Notes: generated by a model not told the origin, from the sequence alone. Counted from the first letter of the stretch, positions 1-8,285 are shown. The stretch: 64,000 nt of DNA from Streptomyces sp. DH41 (GCF_029813785.1 NZ_JARVKY010000022.1:1-64000), one strand, 5' to 3'. Made by a program: numbers and translations.

Positions 1-23
1 GGGCGCGGCAGGATGCCGCGCCC
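1..23. terminator. Strong hairpin at left edge, probable terminator
   Basis: A perfect 10-bp stem (GGGCGCGGCA / TGCCGCGCCC) closes on a GGA loop and is followed by a C-rich run. It most likely ends a gene lying off the left edge, but the same hairpin could also serve the leftward ROK transcript. There is no U-tract, as is usual for Streptomyces terminators. Confidence 0.55.
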
Positions 24-143
24 CCCACACGTCCGCGCCTGGTGCCCCTGTGCGCCGCTGCAGGAAAGGGACAGTGCTCGGCTCTCGCCTGGAGGAGGAC
101 TGAGGGAGTCTGACGGCTCGCCTGGCGCAATGACCAAAACCGG

Positions 144-1118
144 TTAACTACCGGCTGCGAGTGCGCTTCGCGTCACACCTTCACCGGCCTCCCGCAGCCG
201 CTGCCGGGCCGCTGCCGCCGCGCCGACAAGGCCCGCGTCCCGCGCCAGAGCGGCCGGGCGCACCTCGAGACCGCGGACGAAGTCGAGCACCGCGTAGGTC
301 CGCAGGTGTCGGCGCAGCGGAGTGAACAGTGTCTCCCCGGCCTGGGCGACACCCCCGCCGATGACCGCGACCTCGATCTCCAGCAGTGTCGCGCTGCCGG
401 CGATGGCGGCGGCCAGGGCCCGTGCCGAGCGGTCGTACGCGGCCAGGGCGCGTTCGTCACCCGCGCGGGCGGAGGCGGCGACGGCGGCGGCAGTCGGTTC
501 CGAGCCCGGCTGCGGCGCCCACCCCGCCTGGACGGCGTACCGTGCGATGGCGGTTCCGCTGGCGTATCCCTCCACACAGCCCCGCGCACCGCAGACGCAG
601 GGGGCCCCGTCGAGGTCGACGGAGATGTGGCCGATGTGTCCGGCGTTCCCCGAGGGCCCCGGATGCAGTCGGCCGCCCAGAACATAGCCGCCTCCGACGC
701 CGGTCGAGACCACCATGCACAGCGCGTTGTCCACGCCACGAGCGGCGCCGAGCCAGTGTTCGGCAGCGGTCATGGCCACGGCATCGCCGAGCAGGACCGG
801 TGCGATGCCGGCGAAGACCATGGGATGGGCACGCACGCTCTCCACGAGGGGAAAGGCCCGCCAGGCGGGAATGTTCACGGGGCTCACCGAGCCGCTCGCC
901 GTGTCGACGGGGCCCGCGCTGGCGATGCCGAGTCCGCGTACCGTGCCCCAGGCGGGGGCGGCGGCCAGGGCGTCGATCACGGCATCGACGGTCCGCGCCA
1001 TGCGGTGAGCTGACTCCCGTGCGGGGGTGGGGAGTTCGGCGCGGTGGACGACGGTTCCCCGCTCGTCCACCAGGGCTCCCGCGATCTTCGTCCCTCCGAT
1101 GTCCAGGGCGGCGTACAC
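144..1118 (-). CDS. ROK family sugar kinase
   Basis: This 324-residue cytoplasmic protein is probably an ATP-dependent sugar or amino-sugar kinase. The N-terminal phosphate-binding motif DIGGTKI is at residues 6-12, a catalytic Asp lies in LLGDA near residue 110, and a zinc site is formed by GHIGH plus CVCGARGC around residues 160-180. Many ROK kinases have Glu in the first position of the ExGH motif; here it is His. The length is normal for kinase-type ROK proteins, and there is no N-terminal helix-turn-helix, so it is not a ROK repressor. The start is GTG at 1118, with GAGAGGA about eight bases upstream. It is divergent from the beta-mannanase, which hints at mannose or mannan-derived sugar phosphorylation, but substrate is inference. 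A perfect LacI-type palindrome at 1197-1208 lies about 80 bp upstream and probably controls it. Confidence 0.88.
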   Translation of the reverse strand: MYAALDIGGTKIAGALVDERGTVVHRAELPTPARESAHRMARTVDAVIDALAAAPAWGTVRGLGIASAGPVDTASGSVSPVNIPAWRAFPLVESVRAHPMVFAGIAPVLLGDAVAMTAAEHWLGAARGVDNALCMVVSTGVGGGYVLGGRLHPGPSGNAGHIGHISVDLDGAPCVCGARGCVEGYASGTAIARYAVQAGWAPQPGSEPTAAAVAASARAGDERALAAYDRSARALAAAIAGSATLLEIEVAVIGGGVAQAGETLFTPLRRHLRTYAVLDFVRGLEVRPAALARDAGLVGAAAAARQRLREAGEGVTRSALAAGS

Positions 1119-1196
1119 CGATTCAGTCCTCTCTCAGACCGGCCGGGCCCGTCTCCGCGCACCGCGCGCTGACGGCAATGAGACGGGGCCCCTCCG

Positions 1197-1208
1197 GACA
1201 ACGTTGTC
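1197..1208. promoter_or_regulatory. LacI/GalR-type operator palindrome
   Basis: GACAACGTTGTC is a perfect 12-bp palindrome with the central CG typical of LacI-family operators. It lies 79-90 bp upstream of the ROK start codon, in its likely promoter. No LacI gene is in the window, so the repressor must be encoded elsewhere. Confidence 0.6.
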
Positions 1209-1524
1209 AGCAAATGGGGGCAAGTGAGGCTTACGGGCCGACCGAGGGTGCGTCCCTTCCCTGCGGCCGTGTCAGTGAGCCGTGCGAGCCCCATGGGTAC
1301 GGCGCGATGACGGTTGAAGCAGTTCCACGTGCGCAACGGTAATGGCGTACGAAAAGCTTCACGCGACTTATCCGACCCTTGTTATTGAACCGGTATAGTG
1401 GCTGGGGCGAGGCAACGAGGTGGGGCGCAGTCGACCAGCGGGCAGCGCAAAGCGAAGGCGACCGTTGAAAGCGGGCCCGCTGTTCGCTGGGCGGGCCCTC
1501 TCGGTGCAGGCGCGTGAGGTATGT

Positions 1525-1538
1525 ACCGGTTAACTGGT
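1525..1538. promoter_or_regulatory. Near-palindromic operator candidate (ACCGGTTAAC core)
   Basis: ACCGGTTAACTGGT matches its own reverse complement at 12 of 14 positions. Its 11-bp left part, ACCGGTTAACT, recurs exactly at 139-149, overlapping the stop codon of the ROK gene. Two copies flanking one gene suggest a shared binding protein, possibly with looping, but no regulator can be named. Confidence 0.35.
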
Positions 1539-1657
1539 TAGGACCGTAAGAGGGCGTAGTCCGGCTGTCAATCGGTTGCGCACTCCGTGTCTGCGCTGGT
1601 GAATGACCAGTTTGTGACCCCTGGGAGGGCTGGTCAGCGCGTTTAGCGGTTTAGCAC

Positions 1658-1671
1658 GGAGGGCGCTCCCT
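1658..1671 (+). promoter_or_regulatory. CebR-like operator candidate upstream of mannanase
   Basis: GGAGGGCGCTCCCT agrees at 10 of 14 positions with TGGGAGCGCTCCCA, the site bound by the Streptomyces cello-oligosaccharide repressor CebR. It is about 325 bp upstream of the mannanase start. The match is imperfect and the distance long, so this is a suggestion only. Confidence 0.3.
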
Positions 1672-1995
1672 CGCTCGGCGGACGGATCGTGAACCGTCTA
1701 TTGACATGGGCGTAACAGCCGGTGCCTCATGGTGTGGCGACGGGCCGTTCGAGCCCTCTGCGGCCGAAGTCGCGTCGGGCCGGCGTCAGTTGTTCGGTTC
1801 GTGCTCCATACCCGCGACGTCTGTGAAGCCTGCCTTCGGCGACACTCCCGCCGAAGTGCGCGCGACGCTCATCAAGCACGCCTTCAGGGATCGACGTCGC
1901 CGCGAGACATCGTTGTCATGAACGGAACGGATGGGGTGCACGCTGCCCACAAACTCCGTCACCCTCCACACCCGCAACCACACCCGAGGAGAGAT

Positions 1996-3294
1996 ATGCG
2001 AAAGCCGAGAAACACCCTGATCACGAAGGCGGGTATGGCATTCGCCGCCGCTCTGGGCCTGCTGGTCTCGATCGCCGGCCCGTCCGTCGGCGACGCCGAG
2101 GCCGCACCCACCGGTATCCGGGTCAGCAACGGGAACGTGGTCGAGGCGAACGGGAACGAGTTCGTCATGCGCGGGGTCAACCACGCGTACACCTGGTATC
2201 CCGACCGGACGAGTTCCATCGCCGACATAGCGGCCAAGGGCGCCAACACCGTCCGTGTCGTTCTCAGCAGCGGCGACCGATGGACACGGACGAGCGCCTC
2301 CGAGGTCTCCACCCTCATCGGCCAGTGCAAGGCCAGCAAGGTCATCTGCGTGCTGGAGGTGCACGACACCACCGGCTACGGCGAGGACGGCGCCGCCACC
2401 ACGCTGGACAAGGCGGCCGACTACTGGATCGGTGTGAAGAGCGCGCTCCAGGGCCAGGAGGACTACGTCGTCGTCAACATCGGCAACGAGCCCTTCGGCA
2501 ACACCGGCTACACGGCCTGGACCGACGCCACCAAGAGCGCGATCGGCAAGCTCCGCAACGCCGGCCTCGACCACGCCCTGATGGTGGACGCCCCCAACTG
2601 GGGCCAGGACTGGTCCGGGACCATGAGGAACAACGCGGCCTCGGTCTTCGCGTCCGACCCCGACCGCAACACCATCTTCTCGATCCACATGTACGGCGTC
2701 TACGACACCGCCACCGAGGCGCGGGACTACCTGAACCACTTCGTCAACAACGGACTGCCCATCGTCGTCGGCGAGTTCGGCGACCAGCACAGCGACGGCA
2801 ACCCCGACGAGGACGCCATCATGGCGACCGCGCAGTCCCTGGGCGTCGGCTACCTCGGCTGGTCCTGGAGCGGCAACGGCAGCGGCGTCGAGTACCTCGA
2901 CCTGGTCAACGGCTTCAACGCGAACTCCCTGACCAACTGGGGCGAGCGCCTCTTCAACGGCGCCAACGGCATCGCGGCCACGTCCGAGACCGCCACCGTC
3001 TACGGCGGCGGCGACGGGGGCGGAACGGGCGGCGGTACCGCCCCCAACGGTTACCCGTACTGCGTCGACGGCAGTTCGTCCGACCCCGACGGTGACGGGT
3101 GGGGCTGGGAGAACAGCCGCTCCTGTGTCGTTCCGGGCGGTGGCGCGGACGGCGGGGGCGGAACGGGCGGCGGCACGGCCCCCAACGGTTACCCGTACTG
3201 CGTCGACGGCAGTTCGTCCGACCCCGACGGTGACGGGTGGGGCTGGGAGAACAGCCGCTCCTGCGTGGTCCCGGGCAGCGGCGCGGACAACTGA
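1996..3294 (+). CDS. manA: Secreted endo-beta-1,4-mannanase, GH5_8 with two CBM10 modules
   Basis: This 432-residue secreted enzyme is predicted to hydrolyse beta-mannan backbones outside the cell. A Sec signal peptide of about 36 residues ends at AEA-AP. The catalytic domain (about 37-335) closely resembles Streptomyces lividans ManA, with HDTTGYGED, the acid/base Glu165 in NIGNEP and the nucleophile Glu260 in VVGEFGD. A Gly-rich linker leads to two nearly identical CBM10-type modules (about 351-385 and 397-431), each with the signature GWGWENSRSC. The start at 1996 follows a GAGGAGAG ribosome site; the open frame reaches further upstream, but only this ATG gives a signal peptide. A strong hairpin lies 20 bp after the stop. 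It is divergent from a ROK sugar kinase. Confidence 0.9.
   Translation: MRKPRNTLITKAGMAFAAALGLLVSIAGPSVGDAEAAPTGIRVSNGNVVEANGNEFVMRGVNHAYTWYPDRTSSIADIAAKGANTVRVVLSSGDRWTRTSASEVSTLIGQCKASKVICVLEVHDTTGYGEDGAATTLDKAADYWIGVKSALQGQEDYVVVNIGNEPFGNTGYTAWTDATKSAIGKLRNAGLDHALMVDAPNWGQDWSGTMRNNAASVFASDPDRNTIFSIHMYGVYDTATEARDYLNHFVNNGLPIVVGEFGDQHSDGNPDEDAIMATAQSLGVGYLGWSWSGNGSGVEYLDLVNGFNANSLTNWGERLFNGANGIAATSETATVYGGGDGGGTGGGTAPNGYPYCVDGSSSDPDGDGWGWENSRSCVVPGGGADGGGGTGGGTAPNGYPYCVDGSSSDPDGDGWGWENSRSCVVPGSGADN
3016..3291 (+). repeat. Tandem 138-bp duplication encoding linker plus CBM10
   Basis: Two adjacent 138-bp units (3016-3153 and 3154-3291) are almost identical in DNA as well as protein, each encoding a Gly-rich linker and one CBM10 module. 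The few differences are mostly third-position changes. Such identity points to a recent in-frame duplication or to gene conversion between copies. Confidence 0.85.
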
Positions 3295-3314
3295 CATCCC
3301 TCGCGCACATTGAC

Positions 3315-3354
3315 GGGGTTGCCTTCCTGCCCTTCGGGGGAGGGAGGCAACCCC
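3315..3354. terminator. Terminator after mannanase gene
   Basis: An inverted repeat starts with GGGGTTGCCT and ends with AGGCAACCCC around a C/G-rich centre. It lies 20 bp after the manA stop and can also end the convergent MerR transcript. Confidence 0.75.
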
Positions 3355-3476
3355 ACGCGTGCCCCGGCTCATCACGAAGGCGGCCCGGGTGCCGTCACCC
3401 CGGGGGAGACGGCGGGCGCCGGCTGTCGGCCACCCGCCGAGCGTGCTGACGGCATGACAGTACGGGTGCGCTGTGC

Positions 3477-4421
3477 TCAGCGATCCCCATCCCGATCCCT
3501 TCGCAAGGCCTGGACGAGCCAGGAGTACACAGGGACCAGGCCCGGCACCACCTGCCAGCCGTTGACGATCCACACCAGCCGCCAGTACTCGTCCACGCGG
3601 GGGTCGTGGGCCACCTCGAACTGCCGGGCCATCCAGTCACGGAACTCCGCGTCGGGGTCGCGTGCGAACACCTCCGCGAATCGCCGCACGAGATCGTCGA
3701 CGACGGGTGCGGCCTCCTCGCTGAGCGGGTCGATGCCGGCATCCCTGGCCTCGGCCAGTCTCTGCCGGGTGAACTCCACCAGTTCGTCGCCGGCTTCGTT
3801 CTCGATGGCGAGCGGCAGCTGATCGGCCTGGTGGCCGGCCGTCCGGCGCATGCGGGCCCGGAAGTCGTCGTCGCCGATCATCTCGGCGAGCTCCACCCAG
3901 GCGGCGACCTGGTCGGCGGACGGATTGTCCGGCAGGTCGGGAGTGGCGGCGCGAACCATGGCCGCCGCGTTCGGGTCGGTGCCCTCCGTGCCGAAAGTGC
4001 CGTCGATGAAGTCGCCGATCAGACGGCGGCGCTCCTCGCCTGACAACTGCGTGAGGCTGTGCATGAGTGTGGTCTCCTTGGGACTGGAACCGAATCTGGC
4101 CGCGGCACGCAGGACACTCCGTCGCAGTTGCAGCGTCTGGATCTGGACGTCCAGGGCATCGGCGTGCGCCGAGGCGACCTCCGCCACCGTGAGTTCGCTG
4201 TTCAGCACCTGCTGGATCATGGTGAGACCGATGCCCAGCTCGCGCAGTGTGCGGACGAGTTCCAGACGAAGCAACGCGTCGAGGTCGTACAGCCGGTATC
4301 CGGCGGGAGTGCGACTGGTCGGCGCGACCACGTTCGCGTCGGAGTAGAACCGGATCGTCTTCACCGGCAGCCCGGTGCGCCGGGAGAGTTCCCCGATCGA
4401 GTAGAGAGTCGTGCCGTCCAT
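3477..4421 (-). CDS. MerR family transcriptional regulator
   Basis: A 314-residue regulator. Residues 7-75 form a MerR winged helix-turn-helix, with YSIGELSRRTGLPVKTIRFY at its start and YRLYDLDALLRLELVRTL following; a dimerisation coiled coil covers about 80-120. The C-terminal 190 residues are helical, acidic and unlike metal-binding MerR tails (no Cys cluster), so a small organic effector or protein partner is more likely. The chosen ATG at 4421 is preceded by GGAGA; the open frame continues further upstream without a ribosome site. It is convergent with manA. No target gene is adjacent on the same strand, because the region beyond its promoter is an insertion-sequence remnant, so its original partner may have been lost. 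Confidence 0.85.
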   Translation of the reverse strand: MDGTTLYSIGELSRRTGLPVKTIRFYSDANVVAPTSRTPAGYRLYDLDALLRLELVRTLRELGIGLTMIQQVLNSELTVAEVASAHADALDVQIQTLQLRRSVLRAAARFGSSPKETTLMHSLTQLSGEERRRLIGDFIDGTFGTEGTDPNAAAMVRAATPDLPDNPSADQVAAWVELAEMIGDDDFRARMRRTAGHQADQLPLAIENEAGDELVEFTRQRLAEARDAGIDPLSEEAAPVVDDLVRRFAEVFARDPDAEFRDWMARQFEVAHDPRVDEYWRLVWIVNGWQVVPGLVPVYSWLVQALRRDRDGDR

Positions 4422-4499
4422 GTCTCCTACTGTGATGTCTCCCGCCACTGGAGAGTCAAGGCGGCCTCGGACCATCCGGGACCGGAGGTCCGGGCAGAT

Positions 4500-5018
4500 C
4501 GAGGCGTCACCCGCGTCGTCCTCGACACCGCCCACGGGAGGGCTGGAAAGGGGCGAACACACAGGTCCGAGTCCGTGGCCCGGGGCAAGCCTAGTTCCAA
4601 GACGCACGTCCTGTCGGACGCGGACGGACTGCCTGTCCTTGTTGGCGTCTCGGCCGGCGACATCCACGACAGCGAAGGGCTGAAGCCGATGGTGGAGGGT
4701 CACCAAACGAGACTCGCCCCCCACCGCGGCCGGTTCTTCAAGCCGCGGCGTCTGCGTGCGGACGAAGCCTACGACCGGGCTGACCTGCGCAGATGGCTGC
4801 GTGGAAAGTGGATCGGCGTGCGCATCGCCCGCAACGGCATCGAGTCCAGCGAACGATCAGGGCGACGACGATGGGCCATCGAGCGCACCATGTCGTGGCT
4901 GTCCGGCTACCGTCGGCTCAGCCCTCGCTACGAACGCGACCCCCGCAACTACCTGGCCCTTCTCGGACTCGCCGCCGCCCTGCGCTGCTACAAGCGACTC
5001 ATCCGCCTCACCACGTAG
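4500..5018 (+). pseudogene. 5'-truncated, frameshifted IS5-family transposase
   Basis: The C-terminal half of a DDE transposase of the IS5/IS4 type is readable here: VLDTAHGRAGKG, then GEHTGPSP, then KTHVLSDADGLPVLVGVSAG, DEAYDRADLR and WAIERTMSWLSGYRRLSPRYE, ending at 5018. The GEHTGPSP piece lies in another frame, so a small deletion near 4553 and a one-base loss near 4576 roughly compensate each other. The N-terminal third and any start codon are absent. The remnant begins directly upstream of the MerR promoter. I could not find convincing terminal inverted repeats or a target duplication. Confidence 0.8.
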
Positions 5019-5086
5019 GACACGGTCCAAATCATGTCTGGCGCCCCCCGGCCGTCAGACATGGACAAGTAGGACGTTGTGTGGCC

Positions 5087-5956
5087 TCAGGCAACCGGGA
5101 GAAGCTGGTCGCGTACCCAAGCGCGCAAGGTCGTGGGCGTCGTGGTCACCACAGAACGCTGCTGCTCGGGAACGAAGTCATCGCGCAGCCCGGTCGACAT
5201 GCCCAGGACTGCGTCGGCCATCGCCGTGGGCATGCCGACCGCGAGGTACTGCTGGTACATTTCCGCGTCGGCAACACGGTCGACGACGACGTCGCGACCG
5301 AGCTCATCCGTCAGAATCTCGGCGACTTGGGACCAGGTCAGGTCCTCGGGCCCGTGGACGGCCTGGACGCGCCGGCCCTCCCAGTCGCGGTTGAGCAGGG
5401 CCATGGCTGCCACTTCGGCGATGTCGCGAGGGGCCACCCAGCTCATCGACGCGTCCAACGGGAGCACCGTCTGGATCCTGCCGACCTTCAATGACTCGAT
5501 GTCGAACAGCAGGTTGGTGAAGAAGTAGCCGCACCGCAGATGGGTGACGCCAGTGTCGAGGCCGTCCAGGGCTACCTCGGTTGCTGCAAGGCCATCGATC
5601 TCCCCGGCGCCGTGGCGTTTCTCCGCGCCAACGCTGCTCTGGAACACGACTCGGACGATCCCGTTCTGTGTGACCGCCATCGCGATCGCGTCGGTGGCGC
5701 GTGCATAGTCGGCCAGGGGATCCGCCGACTCAGCGGGCGGGTCGACCCAGTAGATCGCATCCACACCGCGAGTCGCGGCCACGACCTGGTCCGGGTCCCT
5801 TGAATCAGCACGCGCCACATCGACGTGCTGCGCCAGCGTTTCGGGAAGACGCTCCGGACGGCGGGTCAGCAGCAGCGGCCTCACGCCAGCCCGGACCAGC
5901 ATCCGTGTCAGGTGGTGGCCGACATTCCCGGTGGGCGTAGTTACCGCGATTCGCAT
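5087..5956 (-). CDS. NmrA-like NAD(P)-binding reductase
   Basis: This 289-residue protein has an N-terminal Rossmann fold (MRIAVTTPTGNVGHHLTRML, matching the GxxGxxG pattern) and the overall form of the NmrA/TMR family of atypical short-chain dehydrogenases. The usual YxxxK catalytic pair is not evident, so it may be a redox sensor or a quinone or NAD(P)-linked reductase. The start at 5956 is supported by GAAGGA eight bases upstream; the longer frame reaching 6196 runs through the divergent regulator and is rejected. It is divergent from a WYL-domain regulator 84 bp away, which is a common arrangement for regulation of such reductases by the neighbouring gene. Confidence 0.85.
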   Translation of the reverse strand: MRIAVTTPTGNVGHHLTRMLVRAGVRPLLLTRRPERLPETLAQHVDVARADSRDPDQVVAATRGVDAIYWVDPPAESADPLADYARATDAIAMAVTQNGIVRVVFQSSVGAEKRHGAGEIDGLAATEVALDGLDTGVTHLRCGYFFTNLLFDIESLKVGRIQTVLPLDASMSWVAPRDIAEVAAMALLNRDWEGRRVQAVHGPEDLTWSQVAEILTDELGRDVVVDRVADAEMYQQYLAVGMPTAMADAVLGMSTGLRDDFVPEQQRSVVTTTPTTLRAWVRDQLLPVA

Positions 5957-5998
5957 AGCGAGTCCTTCCGTTGGGGTCGGAAAGCACGCTAGGACTAG

Positions 5999-6021
5999 AT
6001 GCGGCCTGTTTTGGGCCGCAT
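5999..6021. promoter_or_regulatory. 8-bp inverted repeat in divergent promoter
   Basis: ATGCGGCC and GGCCGCAT form perfect arms around TGTTTTG, between the NmrA-like gene and the WYL regulator. Its position suggests the autoregulatory operator. It overlaps the first possible ATG of the regulator, which argues that translation begins further downstream. Confidence 0.5.
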
Positions 6022-6040
6022 CTACGCTGATTATGGGAAG

Positions 6041-6775
6041 GTGGATACGCCATCGACTCGCACCCTGCAACTGCTGTCGCTGTTGCAGACAGGCCGTGAG
6101 TGGAACACCAGCGCTCTGGCAGCTCGGCTGCAGGTGAGCGAACGAACAGTGCGCCGTGACGCCCAACGCCTCCGTAGCCTGGGCTACGACGTGCAATCAC
6201 GGCCAGGCCCCGGCGCCGGCTACCGCTTGCGCCCGAGCACGAAGATTCCACCGCTGCTGCTCAGTCCCGATGAGGTTTCGACAATCATCACGAGTCTGCT
6301 GGTGCTCGAAGCCTGGGCACCTGGTGACCCATCGGTCACCGCAGCCCGATCGAAACTGGAGCAGATACTCCCGCCCACCCTGCGCCGGCGCGCCGCAGCA
6401 ACCGCTATCTCCACCCAGATCCTCCACGAGGACCCAGCGCCCGTCGACTGGGCGCTCGTCGGCACCCTCGCCGACGCCGTAGCCACGGGCGCCAGCATCC
6501 GCTTCGATTACGTCGACCAGGACGGCCGCCACTCCCAACGCACGGTAGAGCCCTACCGCCACCTGCTTCGCCAGCGGCACTGGTACCTGGTTGCGTACGA
6601 CACCCGCCGCGAGGACTGGCGTCTCTTCCGGCTCGACCGGATGCAGGCAGCGACCATCATCCCAGGGTCGCATCACCCTCAGAACTTTCCGTTCGACTCC
6701 ATCGAGCTCTGGCTCGCCAGCAACTTCGGTAAAGACGACCAGCCGTCGATCAACGTCTCCGGTCAGTACGGCTAG
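6041..6775 (+). CDS. WYL-domain (YafY/DeoR-type HTH) transcriptional regulator
   Basis: An N-terminal winged helix (LLSLLQTGREWNTSALAARL, then SERTVRRDAQRLRSLGYDV) is followed by a WYL domain, with TVEPYRHLLRQRHWYLVAYD as the ligand-binding core and a short C-terminal extension. This build is usual for regulators of a divergently transcribed reductase. I place the start at GTG 6041 (244 residues), because the family normally begins here and a TTATGG-type -10 just upstream would give a leaderless message. The alternative ATG at 5999 has a weak AGGA four bases upstream and would add 14 unconserved residues, but it lies inside the inverted repeat. Confidence 0.82.
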   Translation: MDTPSTRTLQLLSLLQTGREWNTSALAARLQVSERTVRRDAQRLRSLGYDVQSRPGPGAGYRLRPSTKIPPLLLSPDEVSTIITSLLVLEAWAPGDPSVTAARSKLEQILPPTLRRRAAATAISTQILHEDPAPVDWALVGTLADAVATGASIRFDYVDQDGRHSQRTVEPYRHLLRQRHWYLVAYDTRREDWRLFRLDRMQAATIIPGSHHPQNFPFDSIELWLASNFGKDDQPSINVSGQYG

Positions 6776-7140
6776 GTGAAGCTGACGCCGCGCTTGCGCA
6801 GGCCGGACGGCCGGTCGAGCAACTGCCCCTGGGTGGACACGCGTGCCTATCCCACGAGGCTGCCCCGGTCCGTACGGCCGGAACGGGGGCGAGGAGCTCG
6901 GCGGTCTCGTCGTCCTGGGGCGGCTGCACCTGCCAGATCGTCCAGAAAATGGTGCTCCTCAACTTCTTGAGTAAGTCGACATTCGGACACCGTTTCATGG
7001 GCATGATCCGGCGTCGATCCGGTCGCGCGCCGGCACTTACCGATCTTGCTCATCAATCGGTCGACTCTCGGACACGAGAGGTTCGGTCCGTAGATCTCGT
7101 CCCTCGATATCGATCCAGGCATGCCGCGTAGAGGGAATCC
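6776..7140. other. Degenerate gap between WYL regulator and hydrolase fragment
   Basis: No intact gene is seen. The minus strand shows a short readable C-terminus (VSTQGQLLDRPSGLRKRG, ending near 6776) and another phrase in a different frame (VEEHHFLDDLAGAAAPG near 6900-6960), which suggests a decayed minus-strand gene whose family I cannot name. A perfect CTCTCG/CGAGAG hairpin lies at about 7074-7089. Confidence 0.4.
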
Positions 7141-7446
7141 ATGACGGGCTCAGGTGATGGCCTCAATGCGTTCCATGTGCTCCTTGCCGCCCCGCCCGCC
7201 GTCGCCTACGGCCTGGGCATCTACGTCTACGCCACCGACTGCGGCCGTGCGTACGGCCACGGCGGCGCCGCACCCGGTTACCTGACCTACGCACTCAACA
7301 GCCGTGACGGGCGCGAGCAACTCGTCGCCCACACCACCTGGAGCTCATTCACCGACACGGGGATCGACGAGGATTTCTGGGCTGCGTTCGAGCGGGGTTA
7401 CTGCCGGACGTCCGGACGGACCGCGGCGCCGGGCGGTACGGACTGA
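7141..7446 (+). pseudogene. C-terminal fragment of a class C beta-lactamase-like serine hydrolase
   Basis: The 101 residues match only the end of beta-lactamase/DD-peptidase-like serine hydrolases: YGLGIYVYATDCGRAYGHGG, containing the HGG box that replaces KTG, then PGYLTYALNS and DGREQLVAHT. The SxxK and YxN catalytic motifs and about 250 upstream residues are missing. There is an ATG at 7141 but no good ribosome site. It is therefore a remnant, although a short product could be made. Confidence 0.75.
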
Positions 7447-7448
7447 CG

Positions 7449-8285
7449 TCACCCGGGGCCGCGGCGCGAGCCCCGGGGCGGGGACTCTTCCGCGCGCGTC
7501 CGCCCCGGGCTCACTCGCACTTGGCGAGAGCTGCTCGCCGCTCCCGGCGCCTGCGTTGTTCGGTGACGTCGGCGACGGGGGACGACAGCAGGAGGGTCCG
7601 GGTGTGGCGTGCGGGTGAGTGTGTCCGCGTCTCCGGTCTCGACGATCCCGCCGTGGTGGATCACGGCGACGCGGTGGCTCATGCGCCGGACGACCGCCAG
7701 GTCGTGGGAGACGAAGAGGTAGGCGACCCCGGTCTCCTCCTGGATGTCCAGGAGGAGACCGAGCACGGTCGCCTGCGTGGTGAGGTCGAGCGCGGAGACC
7801 GGTTCGTCGCAGGCGACGAGACGGGGCCGCAGGGCCAGGGCGCGGGCGACCCTCTGCCGCTGGCCGCCGGAGAACTCACGCGGCAGTCGGCCGGCGGCGT
7901 CGCCCGGCAGCCGGACCTGCTCCAGGAGGCCGTCGACCCTGCCGCGGGCGTCGCGGGCGTCGATCCCCCGGGCGAGGAGGGGCTCGGAGAGGGTGTCGCC
8001 GATGGTCCGCGCCGGGTTCAGCGAGGTGTAGGGGTCCTGGAAGCTGACCTGGAGCTCGTGGCTCAGCGCGCGACGGCGGGCGGTGCTCGCCGTGTCGACG
8101 CGTTCACCGTCGAAGGTGACGGTTCCGGAGGCGACGGGACCAGGCCGAGGACCGCGCGGCCGATGGTGGTCTTGCCGCCCCTCAAGCGCTCGAAGCCGAT
8201 ACCTCCCGGCGGAGCGCGCGCCGGTGCCCGGCAGGCGGTGCAGCGAGACTCCGACGCCGTTACCCACCGGGTGGTAGGTAACCTT
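7449..8285 (-). pseudogene. Frameshifted oligopeptide ABC transporter ATPase (OppF/DppF type)
   Basis: The central part reads as a DppF/OppF ATPase: LQVSFQDPYTSLNPARTIGD, the ABC signature FSGGQRQRVARALAL, Walker B (RLVACDEPVSALD) and the H-loop YLFVSHDLAVV. Both ends are broken. Upstream, the P-loop region appears as ERLRGGKTTIGRAVLGLVP in another frame, with the GxxGxGK motif damaged; the frame changes near 8135. Downstream, the C-terminus TRTLLLSSPVADVTEQRRR is also out of frame, after a shift near 7605. An ATPase without a P-loop cannot work, and no permease or binding-protein genes adjoin. Confidence 0.8.

Larger units (their letters stand above)
1209..1995. other. Long divergent control region between ROK kinase and mannanase
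   Basis: No convincing gene is seen in this stretch. It does hold regulatory-looking structure: a TATAGT hexamer at 1394-1399, a GGGCCCGC/GCGGGCCC hairpin with a 10-nt loop at 1473-1498, the near-palindrome at 1525-1538 and a CebR-like site at 1658-1671. A small open frame at 1706-1921 has no plausible ribosome site or recognisable product. In-frame codons upstream of 1996 extend the mannanase frame back to 1729, but they precede an obvious signal peptide and lack a ribosome site, so I treat them as untranslated leader. Confidence 0.5.

Noticed and set aside
1729..1995. N-terminal extension of the mannanase frame
   Set aside because: It would put 89 unconserved residues before a clear signal peptide, and no ribosome site precedes its start. 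GAGGAGAG before ATG 1996 is convincing.
1786..3573. 595-residue minus-strand open frame across the mannanase gene
   Set aside because: It is a shadow of manA with Val/Gly/Ala noise and no recognisable domain.
8259..8282. GTTACC-N12-GGTAAC inverted repeat considered as an active operator
   Set aside because: It sits beside a pseudogene, in decayed sequence, with no adjacent regulator. The pattern may be real but nothing functional supports it.
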